Shown here one piece after another: positions 30,434 to 38,806 of a stretch of DNA of 42,778 bases. Within the stretch, counting starts at the first letter, position 1; each line of letters opens with the position of its first letter. The notes under the pieces are model-generated. The model saw nothing but the letters and a program-made list of their open reading frames with translations, was not told the origin of the DNA and made no database searches. The stretch comes from a virus. The stretch spans positions 1 to 42,778 of the IMG/VR virus record IMGVR_UViG_3300032251_000004, one strand, 5' to 3'. The translations under genes were made by a program, and so were the position numbers.

Positions 30434-31168
30434 ATGAAATACAACAGAACAGAAATACAACATTTTGAAGAATTAAATGTCATCTTTGGTGGTGAAATAT
30501 ACATTGACGGTGAACACCCATTTTTTGTTGATGACAGAATGATGGATGAAGATTTTGCAAACAGTAACAAGCACGTATACAGGGACGGGGAAAGAACAAC
30601 AAGAAATGAACCCCCAGCTTCCACGACTGATAAACTGGGTAACTACCTTTTGAACCGTCACCAGTTCGATTATTGGATGTCAAACATTCCTGAATCAAAT
30701 AAGGACTTTGTGAATTTCATTTTGAAGAACTGGGAAACATTACTGACAGAAAAACAACAGATATTTTTGACAGATGTGTTGAACGGGAATGAGAAGGATT
30801 ATGACAGACGTTACCGTCACATCTTCAGGACTAGAATTCAAAACAGATTAAAAAAAGCGTACCTTGGAAAAGGTGGTCAAGACATTCCAGCTTACATGGT
30901 TGAACAGTACAGAAACAGATTAAATACTGTGAAGCAATTTGAAGCTGTGTCAAACGACAACGTGGGCTTCTCTGCTCTACTGGCAAAGAAACTTGATAAT
31001 GACTGGGTCAATGATGTTGTTTACAGCAAAATGAAAAAGAATTCACGTCAAGCAATTGTTGACTTCAAGCTGGGCAAATCACCAAGAATTCCAGCATTTG
31101 CACTTTATGAATTTTATGACAATGTGATGGATGAAAAAGATTTCTTAAATGGCTTGGATTTAACGTAA
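30434..31168 (+). CDS. Candidate late-gene regulator between the two late promoters
   Basis: 244 aa; AGGGGGAACACC before ATG. I recognise no named family. Seen: acidic N-terminal third, then a helical basic core (LLTEKQQIFLTDVLNGN, RRYRHIFRTRIQNRLKKAYL) whose LTEKQQ...RI..RL layout resembles sigma region 4 or ArpU-like regulators. It is expressed from M6, stands alone, and is flanked by outward-pointing copies of the 37-bp late element. That context suggests it activates the late operons. Alternatives: terminase-associated factor or anti-repressor. Confidence 0.55.
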   Translation: MKYNRTEIQHFEELNVIFGGEIYIDGEHPFFVDDRMMDEDFANSNKHVYRDGERTTRNEPPASTTDKLGNYLLNRHQFDYWMSNIPESNKDFVNFILKNWETLLTEKQQIFLTDVLNGNEKDYDRRYRHIFRTRIQNRLKKAYLGKGGQDIPAYMVEQYRNRLNTVKQFEAVSNDNVGFSALLAKKLDNDWVNDVVYSKMKKNSRQAIVDFKLGKSPRIPAFALYEFYDNVMDEKDFLNGLDLT

Positions 31169-31203
31169 AAACGTATGACATGGCTTATTAAAGTGAAGGG
31201 GTT
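31167..31203 (+). promoter_or_regulatory. Late promoter candidate L2 (rightward)
   Basis: Same 37-bp element as L1, on the plus strand, overlapping the stop codon of the regulator gene and about 90 bp upstream of terS. Confidence 0.7.
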
Positions 31204-31290
31204 TAACTGTTTGAACCTGACCATCCACTTTGATTACTGTCATGGACATCACAGAACACCCCTTCAAATTTTAAAAAGGGGGAAACTGTA

Positions 31291-31713
31291 ATGGACGAAG
31301 AAATTAAATTTGATTTATCGGTGCAAGAAATGACTTTTGCAATGGAATACTTCACCACACACAATGCGACACAGTCTTACATGAAGGCTTTTGGTTCATC
31401 TTATAACGTGTCAAACACGGAAGGGCATAAGCTTAAACGTAAGCCACACATTAAGGCGTACATTGAATACCTTGCAAAAGAAACAACCAATGACTTAATC
31501 ATGACTGCTGAAGAAGTTCTAATTGAACTTTCTGCAATGGCAAAAGGTCTTGATGAAGAACTTCCAAAACACCAAAAAATCTACAGCAAGGACAAAGTTA
31601 AAGCACTTGAATTAATGGCAAAACATCACACATTATTGACTGACGTTCTGAAGTCTGAAGTTGAACAACGTGTTGTTATTGTTGATGACATCATGGAAGT
31701 GGAAGGTGAATAA
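31291..31713 (+). CDS. terS: Terminase small subunit
   Basis: 140 aa. LSVQEMTFAMEYFTTHNATQ then SYMKAFGSS, and KPHIKAYIEYL are the Terminase_2 DNA-binding helix-turn-helix (normally LT.kQ..F...Y....N.t.A...AGYS); MTAEEVLIELSAMAKG follows as the usual second domain. It recognises pac/cos DNA and feeds TerL. AAAAGGGGGAAACTGTA precedes ATG. Confidence 0.92.
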   Translation: MDEEIKFDLSVQEMTFAMEYFTTHNATQSYMKAFGSSYNVSNTEGHKLKRKPHIKAYIEYLAKETTNDLIMTAEEVLIELSAMAKGLDEELPKHQKIYSKDKVKALELMAKHHTLLTDVLKSEVEQRVVIVDDIMEVEGE

Positions 31714-31716
31714 TAC

Positions 31717-32988
31717 ATGACACCAGCTTTCAAACTTTCTGACAAAATAGGCAAGAATTACAATGACTGGTGGCTGTCAAAGAAACGTTACACAGCTGTC
31801 AAGGGGGGTCGTGGTTCTAAGAAGTCAGTAACAACAGCTTTATGGCTGATATACAACATCATGAAACACCCTGATTCAAACGCTCTAGTTGTCAGGAAGT
31901 TTGGAAACACTCACCGTGATTCTACTTTTGCACAACTTAAATGGGCAATACACCACTTAGGTGCTGAACAATACTGGCGTACAACAGTTTCACCAATGGA
32001 ACTTGTTTACATGCCAACAGGACAGAAGATAATTTTCAGGGGATTGGATGACGCAACAAAGATAACATCAATCACAGTTGAAGTCGGCTTCATGTGTTGG
32101 TGCTGGATTGAAGAGGCATTTGAACTTACAAATGAAATGGAATTCAACAAGCTGGACATGTCGTTCAGGGGGAAACTTCCACCACATTTGTTCTTCAGAT
32201 TCTTAATAACATTCAACCCATGGTCACCAAAACACTGGGTGAAGAAACGATTCTTTGACCCGTATGAAAACGGTGACACCAAGAACATTTTCTGTAAAAC
32301 AACCAACTACATGCACAACGAATTTCTTTCTGATGATGACAGGGCACTGTTTGAAGAAATGAAAATCAAACGACCAAAAAGATATATTGTTGAAGGGCTG
32401 GGAAACTGGGGAATCAGTGATGGTCTTGTTTACGAAAACTGGCGTGTTGAAGAATTTGACTATAAGGAACTGGCTTCAAATCCTGACTTTACTGTCATTC
32501 ACGGTCTTGACTTTGGTTATGTTAATTCATCAACTGGATTCATTGGTGCATTACTGAATAAGAAAACTAAAACAATTCACATCTTTGAAGAACACTATGC
32601 AACTGGAATGATGAACAATCAAATTGCTGACATGATAATTGAAAAAGGAAGACGAAAAGAAACCATCATTGCTGACAGTGCTGAACCTAAGTCCATTGAT
32701 GAAATCAGAAGACATGGAATTCACGGTCTGAAGAAATCATTCAAAGGTAAGGACAGCATCCTGAATGGCATCAGCTATATTCAAGAATTTGACTTGATTG
32801 TGCATCCTGATTGTCCGAACACAATTATTGAACTTCAGAACTACCGTTGGGATGAAAAAGACGGTCAACTGCTTAACAAACCAATTAAGGATTATGACCA
32901 CATTCTTGATGCTCTTCGCTACGCTGTACAGATTGTCAGAAAACCGAAGAAAACACCACCAAACATTAAATCAATTTTAGGAATTTAG
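31717..32988 (+). CDS. terL: Terminase large subunit
   Basis: 423 aa packaging motor and nuclease of PBSX/SPP1 type. ATPase: Walker A GGRGSKKS (residues about 30-37), Walker B with WIEEAFE, coupling motif FNPWSP. Nuclease: GLDFGYVN (first Asp), IIADSAEPKSI, and DHILDALRYAV with the last Asp. Preceded by GGAAGGTGA inside the terS end. PBSX/SPP1-type motors usually package headful from a pac site, consistent with a circularly permuted genome. Confidence 0.95.
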   Translation: MTPAFKLSDKIGKNYNDWWLSKKRYTAVKGGRGSKKSVTTALWLIYNIMKHPDSNALVVRKFGNTHRDSTFAQLKWAIHHLGAEQYWRTTVSPMELVYMPTGQKIIFRGLDDATKITSITVEVGFMCWCWIEEAFELTNEMEFNKLDMSFRGKLPPHLFFRFLITFNPWSPKHWVKKRFFDPYENGDTKNIFCKTTNYMHNEFLSDDDRALFEEMKIKRPKRYIVEGLGNWGISDGLVYENWRVEEFDYKELASNPDFTVIHGLDFGYVNSSTGFIGALLNKKTKTIHIFEEHYATGMMNNQIADMIIEKGRRKETIIADSAEPKSIDEIRRHGIHGLKKSFKGKDSILNGISYIQEFDLIVHPDCPNTIIELQNYRWDEKDGQLLNKPIKDYDHILDALRYAVQIVRKPKKTPPNIKSILGI

Positions 32989-32998
32989 GGGGTAACAA

Positions 32999-34390
32999 AT
33001 GGAAATACTTAACACACAATTAGGACTGTTACACAACGTCCCCCACTTTGTGACTAATGAGACAGAAATCACTTCATCAATGGTGGGTGATTTCATCTTC
33101 CGTCACAGAACTTTTCAGGGACGTTACACACTGTTGTCAAATTATTACATGGGCAAACATGCAATTCTTAACAGGACAATGGGCATTGAAAAACCAAACA
33201 ACAAGACTGTAGAAAATTTCGCTGAATTTATAACAGACATGAAGGCTGGTTACTTCATGGGGAAACCAATTTCATACAAAATGAAAGGGAAAAAACTGAA
33301 CGAAGAACTTCAGGTGATTCTTGATAACAATGATGAACAGGACGTGAACAGTGACCATGCAATTTGGGCAAGTATCTACGGTCATTCATTTGAATTGCTG
33401 TGGTTGAACACAGATGGTGAAGTTAGATTCAAACCAGTTCGACCAACTGAAATGATAATGGTTTATGGAACTGACATTGATGAAACCCCAGTCTGTGCAA
33501 TCCGTTATTTTACTGTAGCACTTGACGGAACAACCACTGACACTTTGACAATAGCTGAAGTTTACACAAAAGATTCAATCACGTATTACGAAGGTGAAGA
33601 TGAATCACGTTTACGCTTCATCAAAGAAATACCACACCTTTTTAACGCTGTTCCTGTGGTTGAATTTAAGAACAACAATGAAAAGCTGGGTGACTTTGAA
33701 AATGTCATCAGTATGATTGACGCTTATGAACTTGTGACCTCTGATTCAATCAACGAAGTCCAGTACTTTAATGATGCTTACTTAGTGTTATACAACATGC
33801 TTGAAACTGACAATGATGACATAGCCAACATGAAAAACAACCGTGTAATCTCCTTGGATGAAAACGGAAAAGCTGAATGGTTGACTAAGAACATCAATGA
33901 CACCCATGTTGAAAACATTTTGAACAGGCTGAAGAATGACATTCACAAATTTAGCAAGACACCGTCACTGACTGATGAAAAGTTTGCTTCAAATCTTTCA
34001 GGTGTTGCAATCAGGTTCAAACTGTGGGGACTGGAACAAGACACAGGGAACAAGGAACGCAAGTTCAAAAAAGGTCTTCAAAAAAGATTCAAGTTAATTT
34101 CAGGAATCAAAGGAATTGAAACTGGAAAACCATTCAACTTCCGTGACATTAAAATGACCTTTATGAGAAACATTCCTTCCAACCTTCTTGAACAGATTCA
34201 AACAGTGTCAACACTTAATGGAATTGTGTCACTTGAAACACTACTTGCACAATTACCATTCGTTGAAAATGTTGGTGAAGAACTTGAAAAGATTGAAAAA
34301 GAACTGGAAGCCCAAGCAACTGCAACTGGCTTTGAACCACTTCCAACTGATGTGGATGATGAAGACCCAGTAGCAACTAAAACTGAATAG
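32999..34390 (+). CDS. Portal protein (SPP1 gp6-like)
   Basis: 463 aa. YYMGKHAILNR and NKTVENFAEFITDMKAGYFM then GKPISY are characteristic of SPP1-type portals, as is LSGVAIRFKLWGLEQDT near residue 330-347. Acidic C-terminal tail. Forms the dodecameric ring through which DNA enters and leaves. GGGGGTAACAA precedes ATG. A GGGG-GAAA-CCC hairpin follows the stop (about 34397-34415), perhaps moderating expression of the next gene. Confidence 0.93.
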   Translation: MEILNTQLGLLHNVPHFVTNETEITSSMVGDFIFRHRTFQGRYTLLSNYYMGKHAILNRTMGIEKPNNKTVENFAEFITDMKAGYFMGKPISYKMKGKKLNEELQVILDNNDEQDVNSDHAIWASIYGHSFELLWLNTDGEVRFKPVRPTEMIMVYGTDIDETPVCAIRYFTVALDGTTTDTLTIAEVYTKDSITYYEGEDESRLRFIKEIPHLFNAVPVVEFKNNNEKLGDFENVISMIDAYELVTSDSINEVQYFNDAYLVLYNMLETDNDDIANMKNNRVISLDENGKAEWLTKNINDTHVENILNRLKNDIHKFSKTPSLTDEKFASNLSGVAIRFKLWGLEQDTGNKERKFKKGLQKRFKLISGIKGIETGKPFNFRDIKMTFMRNIPSNLLEQIQTVSTLNGIVSLETLLAQLPFVENVGEELEKIEKELEAQATATGFEPLPTDVDDEDPVATKTE

Positions 34391-34438
34391 AACTGTGGAC
34401 GGGGGAAACCCTGTCCCATTTCTTTTATACAGAAAGGA

Positions 34439-34452
34439 TGTGTGCAAACACA
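34439..34452. promoter_or_regulatory. Dispersed 14-bp dyad (exact copy) over the MuF gene start
   Basis: TGTGTGCAAACACA overlaps the GTG start and lies between ribosome site AAAGGA and the downstream ATG of the MuF gene. Confidence 0.6.
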
Positions 34453-36346
34453 GATGACAAAATTTAAACGACCGACCCACAATGAAGACTACTGGGACGC
34501 AAGGGCTGTGTGGGTTGAAAAGAACGCAATGAAGAACGTTGACAAAATAAACAAGACCATCCAAGACGGTTACAAGGATGTATTAAAAGACATTGAAAAG
34601 GACATTGCTTCATTCATCACAAAGAATTCAACGGTGCTTGACTTGAACAAACCTGTTTCATACCTTCAATTCAAGGATGAAATGGAATACTACTGGGGAC
34701 AGTACAACAAGTTTATGGCTAGTGGTGACTTTGGGGATGAAATTTCAGCCATGCGAATGAAACGAAGAATTGACAGTCTAAACGTCAGACGTAACAGAAC
34801 ACGTTTAGAAGTCTTTAAAACTGAGATACAAGCAAAGTTAGACATGCAAACACTTAAAGCTTCAGGGGCAATGTCAGGGGCTTTAAAAGGGGTCTATACA
34901 GATTCACACAGTCGGTCAATGTTTACAACTGCCCGTGGTACTGGTTTCGGATTCCTTTACAACTCACCAACAGGGGAAATGATTGAAAAAGCACTAACTT
35001 TTCCATGGTCACCTGACGGGTCACTGTGGTCTGAAAACATTTGGGACTATGCTGAACAACAAGCTGAACAGTTCACGAAGGCTGTTAGACGTACAATTGC
35101 TTCAGACATTATTGCACAGGGGAAAAACCCTTCAACCGTAGCAAAGAACATTGTCGGTTTTGGAAACCCTAAACTGTCAAAGTCAACAATCCGTCACAAC
35201 AGTGCAAGACTTCTGTACACTGAATCAACTCACGTCATTGAAGAGGCAAAAGCAGACGTTTCAGAACTGTGGGGCTTCAAGGAATACCGATTCAGTGCCA
35301 TTCTTGACGGTGCAACTTCACGTATTTGTAAAAGCTGGGACGGTGAAATCTGTGAATACAAGGAAAGACAGGCTGGAATGAACTTTCCACCTATGCACCC
35401 ATGGTGTCGTTCACTGGCTGTTGCTGTTGTTCCTGATGATTTAGACCTTGATTCAATGGCTGTGTTCAAGCCTGTTGAATTACCTGACACAATGACGTAT
35501 AATCAGTTTAAGAGGTGGCAAGACACGGGGGAAATCCCGAAGGCTTTAAAGGTTGCAAAAGAAAAGATGTTCAAAGATGCAAAGACCATCAAAGAAGCCA
35601 ATGAATATGCAATGAAAGAACTTGGTGTCCCACTGGCAAACTATAAAGGGCATGATGTCCGAACAGCTAACGAATGGAACAGGGGTCTTCAAGACAACTT
35701 TGAGCGTTTCCCTGAACTAAAGAACAGGTTTGGTTTTGTTGGTGACTGTAGGGAACGTAACAAGGTAATTTTTCCATTATGGGAAGAAGAACTTCGTGAA
35801 CATTACGCTGGAAGCTTCACAGGTTTTGGGGCTGAAGAAGCAATTGAACGAACAGTCAAAAAACAAATGGCAAAATTCAAGCGAAGGTTTTCAGTTTCTA
35901 AGGACACAATGGCTCAATCATTTTCACCGACTACAGGGGTACTAAAACCCACAGCTGGAATAACTGTTAATCGTGACCATGGAAAAGATTTTGTGGCATT
36001 CACACAGACACATGTTGATGGTGTAGCATCCAAGTTTCACCCTGAAGGTGCTGTAACTATTCGTGCATCACTTGACCATGAAATAGGACACCAACTTGAT
36101 GACATGCTGGGCATTGGAAAGATTAAAGAAATCCAAGAACTGTATGACAGCCGAACAGCCAAAGAACTGACAAACGACCTGTCAACGTATTCACATAGAC
36201 ATGGTAACAGCAACCGTTATTCAGAAATGATTGCTGAAGGCTGGTCAGAATACACGAACAATCCGAACCCACGTGAAATGGCAAGGGTAATCGGTGAAAC
36301 AATTGAATTTGAATATGACAAAAAATTTGGGAAGGTGACAAAATGA
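34442..36346 (+). CDS. MuF-type minor head protein fused to a zinc metallopeptidase-like domain
   Basis: 634 aa. Residues about 1-330 are an SPP1 gp7/MuF head protein, ending with the signature NFPPMHPWCRSLAV near 316-328. The C-terminal 230 residues are extra: SLDHEIGHQLDDM holds a zincin motif HEIGH (His546, Glu547, His550) and EMIAEGWSEY near 595-605 offers the third ligand, a Glu. MuF proteins are known to carry C-terminal toxin or enzyme domains delivered with the DNA. Start is GTG 34442 or ATG 34454; spacing from AAAGGA is poor for both. Confidence 0.88.
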   Translation: MQTQMTKFKRPTHNEDYWDARAVWVEKNAMKNVDKINKTIQDGYKDVLKDIEKDIASFITKNSTVLDLNKPVSYLQFKDEMEYYWGQYNKFMASGDFGDEISAMRMKRRIDSLNVRRNRTRLEVFKTEIQAKLDMQTLKASGAMSGALKGVYTDSHSRSMFTTARGTGFGFLYNSPTGEMIEKALTFPWSPDGSLWSENIWDYAEQQAEQFTKAVRRTIASDIIAQGKNPSTVAKNIVGFGNPKLSKSTIRHNSARLLYTESTHVIEEAKADVSELWGFKEYRFSAILDGATSRICKSWDGEICEYKERQAGMNFPPMHPWCRSLAVAVVPDDLDLDSMAVFKPVELPDTMTYNQFKRWQDTGEIPKALKVAKEKMFKDAKTIKEANEYAMKELGVPLANYKGHDVRTANEWNRGLQDNFERFPELKNRFGFVGDCRERNKVIFPLWEEELREHYAGSFTGFGAEEAIERTVKKQMAKFKRRFSVSKDTMAQSFSPTTGVLKPTAGITVNRDHGKDFVAFTQTHVDGVASKFHPEGAVTIRASLDHEIGHQLDDMLGIGKIKEIQELYDSRTAKELTNDLSTYSHRHGNSNRYSEMIAEGWSEYTNNPNPREMARVIGETIEFEYDKKFGKVTK

Positions 36347-36495
36347 TAACTAAAGAGGCGTACATCAAAAAAGCGTTGAAACTTGGCTATGACCAAGAAT
36401 TCATTGATGAAGTGATTGAAGATGAAGAAGAACTGTTGGGGGAACTGGACAAGCACAACTGGGAAGTCTTCCTTCTTGAACTACCTGTACAATAA
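36343..36495 (+). CDS. 50-aa acidic protein after the MuF fusion
   Basis: Short gene overlapping the MuF stop by ATGA, with GGGAAGGTGACAA as ribosome site. Begins MITKEAYIKKALKLGYDQEF and is strongly acidic in the middle (EVIEDEEELLGELD). Last gene of the rightward operon. Being small, acidic and coupled to a possible toxin domain, it could be a cognate inhibitor, but it could equally be a head-assembly peptide. Confidence 0.7.
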   Translation: MITKEAYIKKALKLGYDQEFIDEVIEDEEELLGELDKHNWEVFLLELPVQ

Positions 36496-36503
36496 AAGAA
36501 ACT

Positions 36504-36534
36504 GACCTACCTTCAACGGTGGGTCTATTTTTTT
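36504..36534 (+). terminator. Rho-independent terminator of the rightward operon
   Basis: GACCTACC, loop TTCAAC, GGTGGGTC, then TATTTTTTT on the plus strand. Confidence 0.9.
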
Positions 36535-36537
36535 GCA

Positions 36538-36569
36538 TTAAAAAAGGACTGCATTTCTGCAATCCCTTG
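36538..36569 (-). terminator. Leftward terminator beyond attP
   Basis: GGATTGCA-GAAA-TGCAGTCC hairpin then TTTTT on the minus strand; stops integrase-side transcription in the free phage. It lies on the other side of attP, so it is separated from the integrase in a prophage. Confidence 0.85.
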
Positions 36570-36597
36570 GTATCAGCTACTTTGGACAAATGATGTG

Positions 36598-36660
36598 TTA
36601 GTTACCCCAACAGGTTTGACATTGATAACAGAACATCTGAGGTGACTTCATTTCAACCAT
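36598..36660 (-). CDS. 20-codon hcp-like leader frame within attP
   Basis: AGAAGGAAATAAAA precedes an ATG opening a 20-codon frame, MVEMKSPQMFCYQCQTCWGN. MFCYQCQ is the invariant start of hybrid-cluster protein (Hcp), whose first Cys residues bind an Fe-S cluster; here the similarity stops after CQ. As a free peptide it has no likely function. Most likely it is a replacement 5' end: after integration into host hcp, this ribosome site and start would be joined to the remaining hcp codons. Confidence 0.65.
   Translation of the reverse strand: MVEMKSPQMFCYQCQTCWGN
36600..36647. other. Candidate phage attachment site (attP)
   Basis: 48-bp segment about 130 bp beyond the integrase gene. It has imperfect dyad symmetry (about 15 of 24 positions, best at the outer arms AGTTACC and GGTGACT) around a central TG at 36623-36624, the size and shape expected of a serine-integrase attP. 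The centre falls inside the hcp-like codons. Core position is inference. Confidence 0.6.
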
Positions 36661-36749
36661 TTTTATTTCCTTCTTTCGTGAGTTTGATTTATTGTTAACC
36701 TTAACACCTGAATGTGTTTTCCACGTGTCATTAAAAGAATAATAACACC

Positions 36750-36782
36750 CAAAGAAAAAGAAGTCTGTAGCTGTGGCTACAA
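36750..36782 (-). terminator. Weak hairpin at the integrase stop codon
   Basis: TGTAGC-CACA-GCTACA followed by GACTTCTTTTTC; the T-tract is displaced, so read-through toward attP is plausible. Confidence 0.45.
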
Positions 36783-38336
36783 ACTCCCTAATTCAATGAT
36801 TTTTTGTGTTTCAGGTGTGAAGACCACTTCTGTGATTTCACCATCAGTCACGTTGATTCTTTCAAAGTATTTGCAAAGTAGCACGTTCTTTGTTGCTTCG
36901 TCACCTTGCCTGAAATTAAGTTTGAAGTTGACCTGTTCCATAACATTGACCATTCTTTCAACGGTTGAATTCATGTATTGATTGTCAACAACAGCTTCTT
37001 CTTTTTCTTCCCCCAGTTTTTCAATTGCCTTGTTAATAGCTTCCAGCTGTTTCTGAAGTTGTTTCTGCTTCTCTACCAGTTTAGCACTAACACCTATTTC
37101 AAGCTGTAGGTCAATCAAGTTGTCCAGCTGGGTGTCAATTTGTTTTCTACGGTGTGACAGTTCTTTGAATTCTGCGTCAGCTTCATGTTTCCTGAATGTT
37201 GTTTTGTCTTCCTTCAGCTGGTTAGCAACTTTCACAAATGCTGGGAAAACTTCACCGTATAAAATGTCATTGATGTGTTTTTCAATAGTGGCGTGAAGAG
37301 GTGCTTTGTTGTTGCACATGTCCCCCGACTGGTAATCCAGCTTTGAACATTTTCGCATGTAATACTTTTCAGAAGGCTTCTTTGTGAATGACATCTTTGC
37401 ACCACATTTTCCACACCTGATTAACCCAGTAAAACGCCACGACCTTTTCTGTTCATTAGAATTGTTTCTACCTGTGGACTTCAACATCTTCTGAACCCTG
37501 TTCCATGTGTCCATATCAATGATGGCTTCATGTGCATCTTCGTAAACAATCCAGTCTTCACGTGGTCTGTCTTTAACGTGCTTTGTACCGTGTTCATCCT
37601 TCCACCAAATCTTTTTACCGTAGATTTGCCAACCAATGTATTTTTCATTGTGGAGCATTGACCAAACAGCTTTCCCCTTGAATTCCCCTTTTCTTCCAGT
37701 GTAACCAAGCTGATTCAATTTGATTGCAATTTGATGGGTGTTAACACCGTCAAGGTACATGTCAAAAATCCTTTTAATTAGGAATGATTGGTCATTAGGG
37801 TCAAGCTTCTTTGTTTCCCTGTTGTAATCGTATCCTAACGGTGGCTCACCCAAATGGTTACCATAAAGGGCAACAGCTTTCATTCTTCCTGATGCTAGAA
37901 CAATCTTAGACTGTGTTTGATACAGGTCTGACATGATTCCTTCAAGCTTCGTTCCCAGCGTGTCATTATAGTCAATTACTTTTCCCCTGTGGACCTCTAT
38001 CAACAACAGGTCATTGAATTTAAATTCTTCCATCAACCGTTCAAGGTCTGTGACCTTACGTGTCAAACGGTCAAGCCTGACCACAATCAAACACTTAACT
38101 TTTTTATTTTTAATGTCAGCCCTTAACTGATTCATTTCTTTACGGTTCATTGTTTCAGAACTTCCAACTTCTTCTCTAATGTCTAACGGTAGTCGAACAC
38201 TGTCAGCGAACTCCTGAAGCTGGTCCTGATGCTTCTTCAGTCCTTCACCATCAATGTCACGGGATTTTCTACTGTATGCAACCAGTTCAGTGACCTTGTG
38301 CTTCTTTAATGCCTCTTCAATTGTAATTGTGTTCAT
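36777..38336 (-). CDS. int: Large serine integrase
   Basis: 519 aa. Catalytic domain: VAYSRKSRD with nucleophile Ser25, RLDRLTRKVTDLERLM with active-site arginines. Recombinase domain: LGEPPLGYDYNRETKKLDPN, then NQLGYTGRKGEF and NEKYIGWQIYG. Zinc ribbon: RCGKCGAKM with a second Cys pair (KCSKLDYQSGDMCNN). A long coiled coil (residues about 395-470) would control directionality. Own promoter E6. GGAAGGGGAAACA precedes ATG. Phages of this kind integrate without host IHF and excise with a small directionality factor, not identified here. Confidence 0.95.
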   Translation of the reverse strand: MNTITIEEALKKHKVTELVAYSRKSRDIDGEGLKKHQDQLQEFADSVRLPLDIREEVGSSETMNRKEMNQLRADIKNKKVKCLIVVRLDRLTRKVTDLERLMEEFKFNDLLLIEVHRGKVIDYNDTLGTKLEGIMSDLYQTQSKIVLASGRMKAVALYGNHLGEPPLGYDYNRETKKLDPNDQSFLIKRIFDMYLDGVNTHQIAIKLNQLGYTGRKGEFKGKAVWSMLHNEKYIGWQIYGKKIWWKDEHGTKHVKDRPREDWIVYEDAHEAIIDMDTWNRVQKMLKSTGRNNSNEQKRSWRFTGLIRCGKCGAKMSFTKKPSEKYYMRKCSKLDYQSGDMCNNKAPLHATIEKHINDILYGEVFPAFVKVANQLKEDKTTFRKHEADAEFKELSHRRKQIDTQLDNLIDLQLEIGVSAKLVEKQKQLQKQLEAINKAIEKLGEEKEEAVVDNQYMNSTVERMVNVMEQVNFKLNFRQGDEATKNVLLCKYFERINVTDGEITEVVFTPETQKIIELGSL

Positions 38337-38377
38337 GATTGTTTCCCCTTCCTTTTCAGTGGTTTCCTATGTTCAGT

Positions 38378-38407
38378 ATTGTAACACGACATAGGGAAAA
38401 GTGTCAA
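38378..38407 (-). promoter_or_regulatory. Host-type promoter E6 (integrase)
   Basis: TTGACA, 18 nt, TACAAT on the minus strand (17 nt to TTACAA). An exact 14-bp dyad abuts the -35, so binding there would affect integrase expression. Confidence 0.75.
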
Positions 38408-38421
38408 TGTGTTTGCACACA
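38408..38421. promoter_or_regulatory. Dispersed 14-bp dyad (exact copy) next to the integrase -35
   Basis: TGTGTTTGCACACA directly upstream of E6 and touching the preceding terminator. Confidence 0.7.
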
Positions 38422-38446
38422 AAAGGGGAACACTTTCGTGAACCCC
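38418..38446 (-). terminator. Terminator before the integrase promoter
   Basis: GGGG(TT)CAC-GAAA-GTG(TT)CCCC with an internal mismatch, followed by TTTT on the minus strand. Moderately strong at best. Confidence 0.6.
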
Positions 38447-38460
38447 TCTGTCAACTGTTT

Positions 38461-38742
38461 CTAGTCCATTTCTGACACGTTCTTAATCTTGTCATGCAAT
38501 TGGTTGACTAGCTTCCTAAAACTGTTCTTAGTGTACTTACAAGCCTTACACATAGGGTCTGTGTCAGCAAAGCCACCCTTCTTCTTTGGAAACTTTTCAA
38601 TCTTGTGCATTTCACCACAGTTGGTGCATTGTTTTTGAATGATTGTTCCATCAGTTTTGTGAATGTATTTGACCCCGAACTTGTTTGAAGCTGTGTGAAG
38701 AACGTTGTCTGTATTGTTGAACATTGATGTTTGATTTTCCAT
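38461..38742 (-). CDS. 93-aa zinc-ribbon-like protein
   Basis: Two Cys-x-x-Cys pairs, QCTNCGEMH and MCKACKYTK, about 25 residues apart, form a likely zinc ribbon with basic residues between and after (FPKKKGG, KNSFRKL). Similar arrangements occur in HNH-like or recombination directionality and regulator proteins, but no HNH residues are visible. AAGGATGG precedes ATG. In the same transcript as the 218-aa J-like protein and just upstream of the integrase, so an excision or control role is possible. Confidence 0.7.
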   Translation of the reverse strand: MENQTSMFNNTDNVLHTASNKFGVKYIHKTDGTIIQKQCTNCGEMHKIEKFPKKKGGFADTDPMCKACKYTKNSFRKLVNQLHDKIKNVSEMD

Positions 38743-38806
38743 TTGTTTTTACCATCCTTTTGTGCTGGTTGACTGGTTACCCCCGAAGGGTGGAACAGCT
38801 GGTGAA

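Noticed and set aside
30139-31203. Invertible DNA segment flanked by 37-bp inverted repeats
   Set aside because: Each repeat copy points into a late operon at a similar distance from the first start codon and contains a promoter-like core, so a pair of divergent promoters explains them better than inversion sites. Inversion would also swap nothing useful, since the repeats are symmetric.
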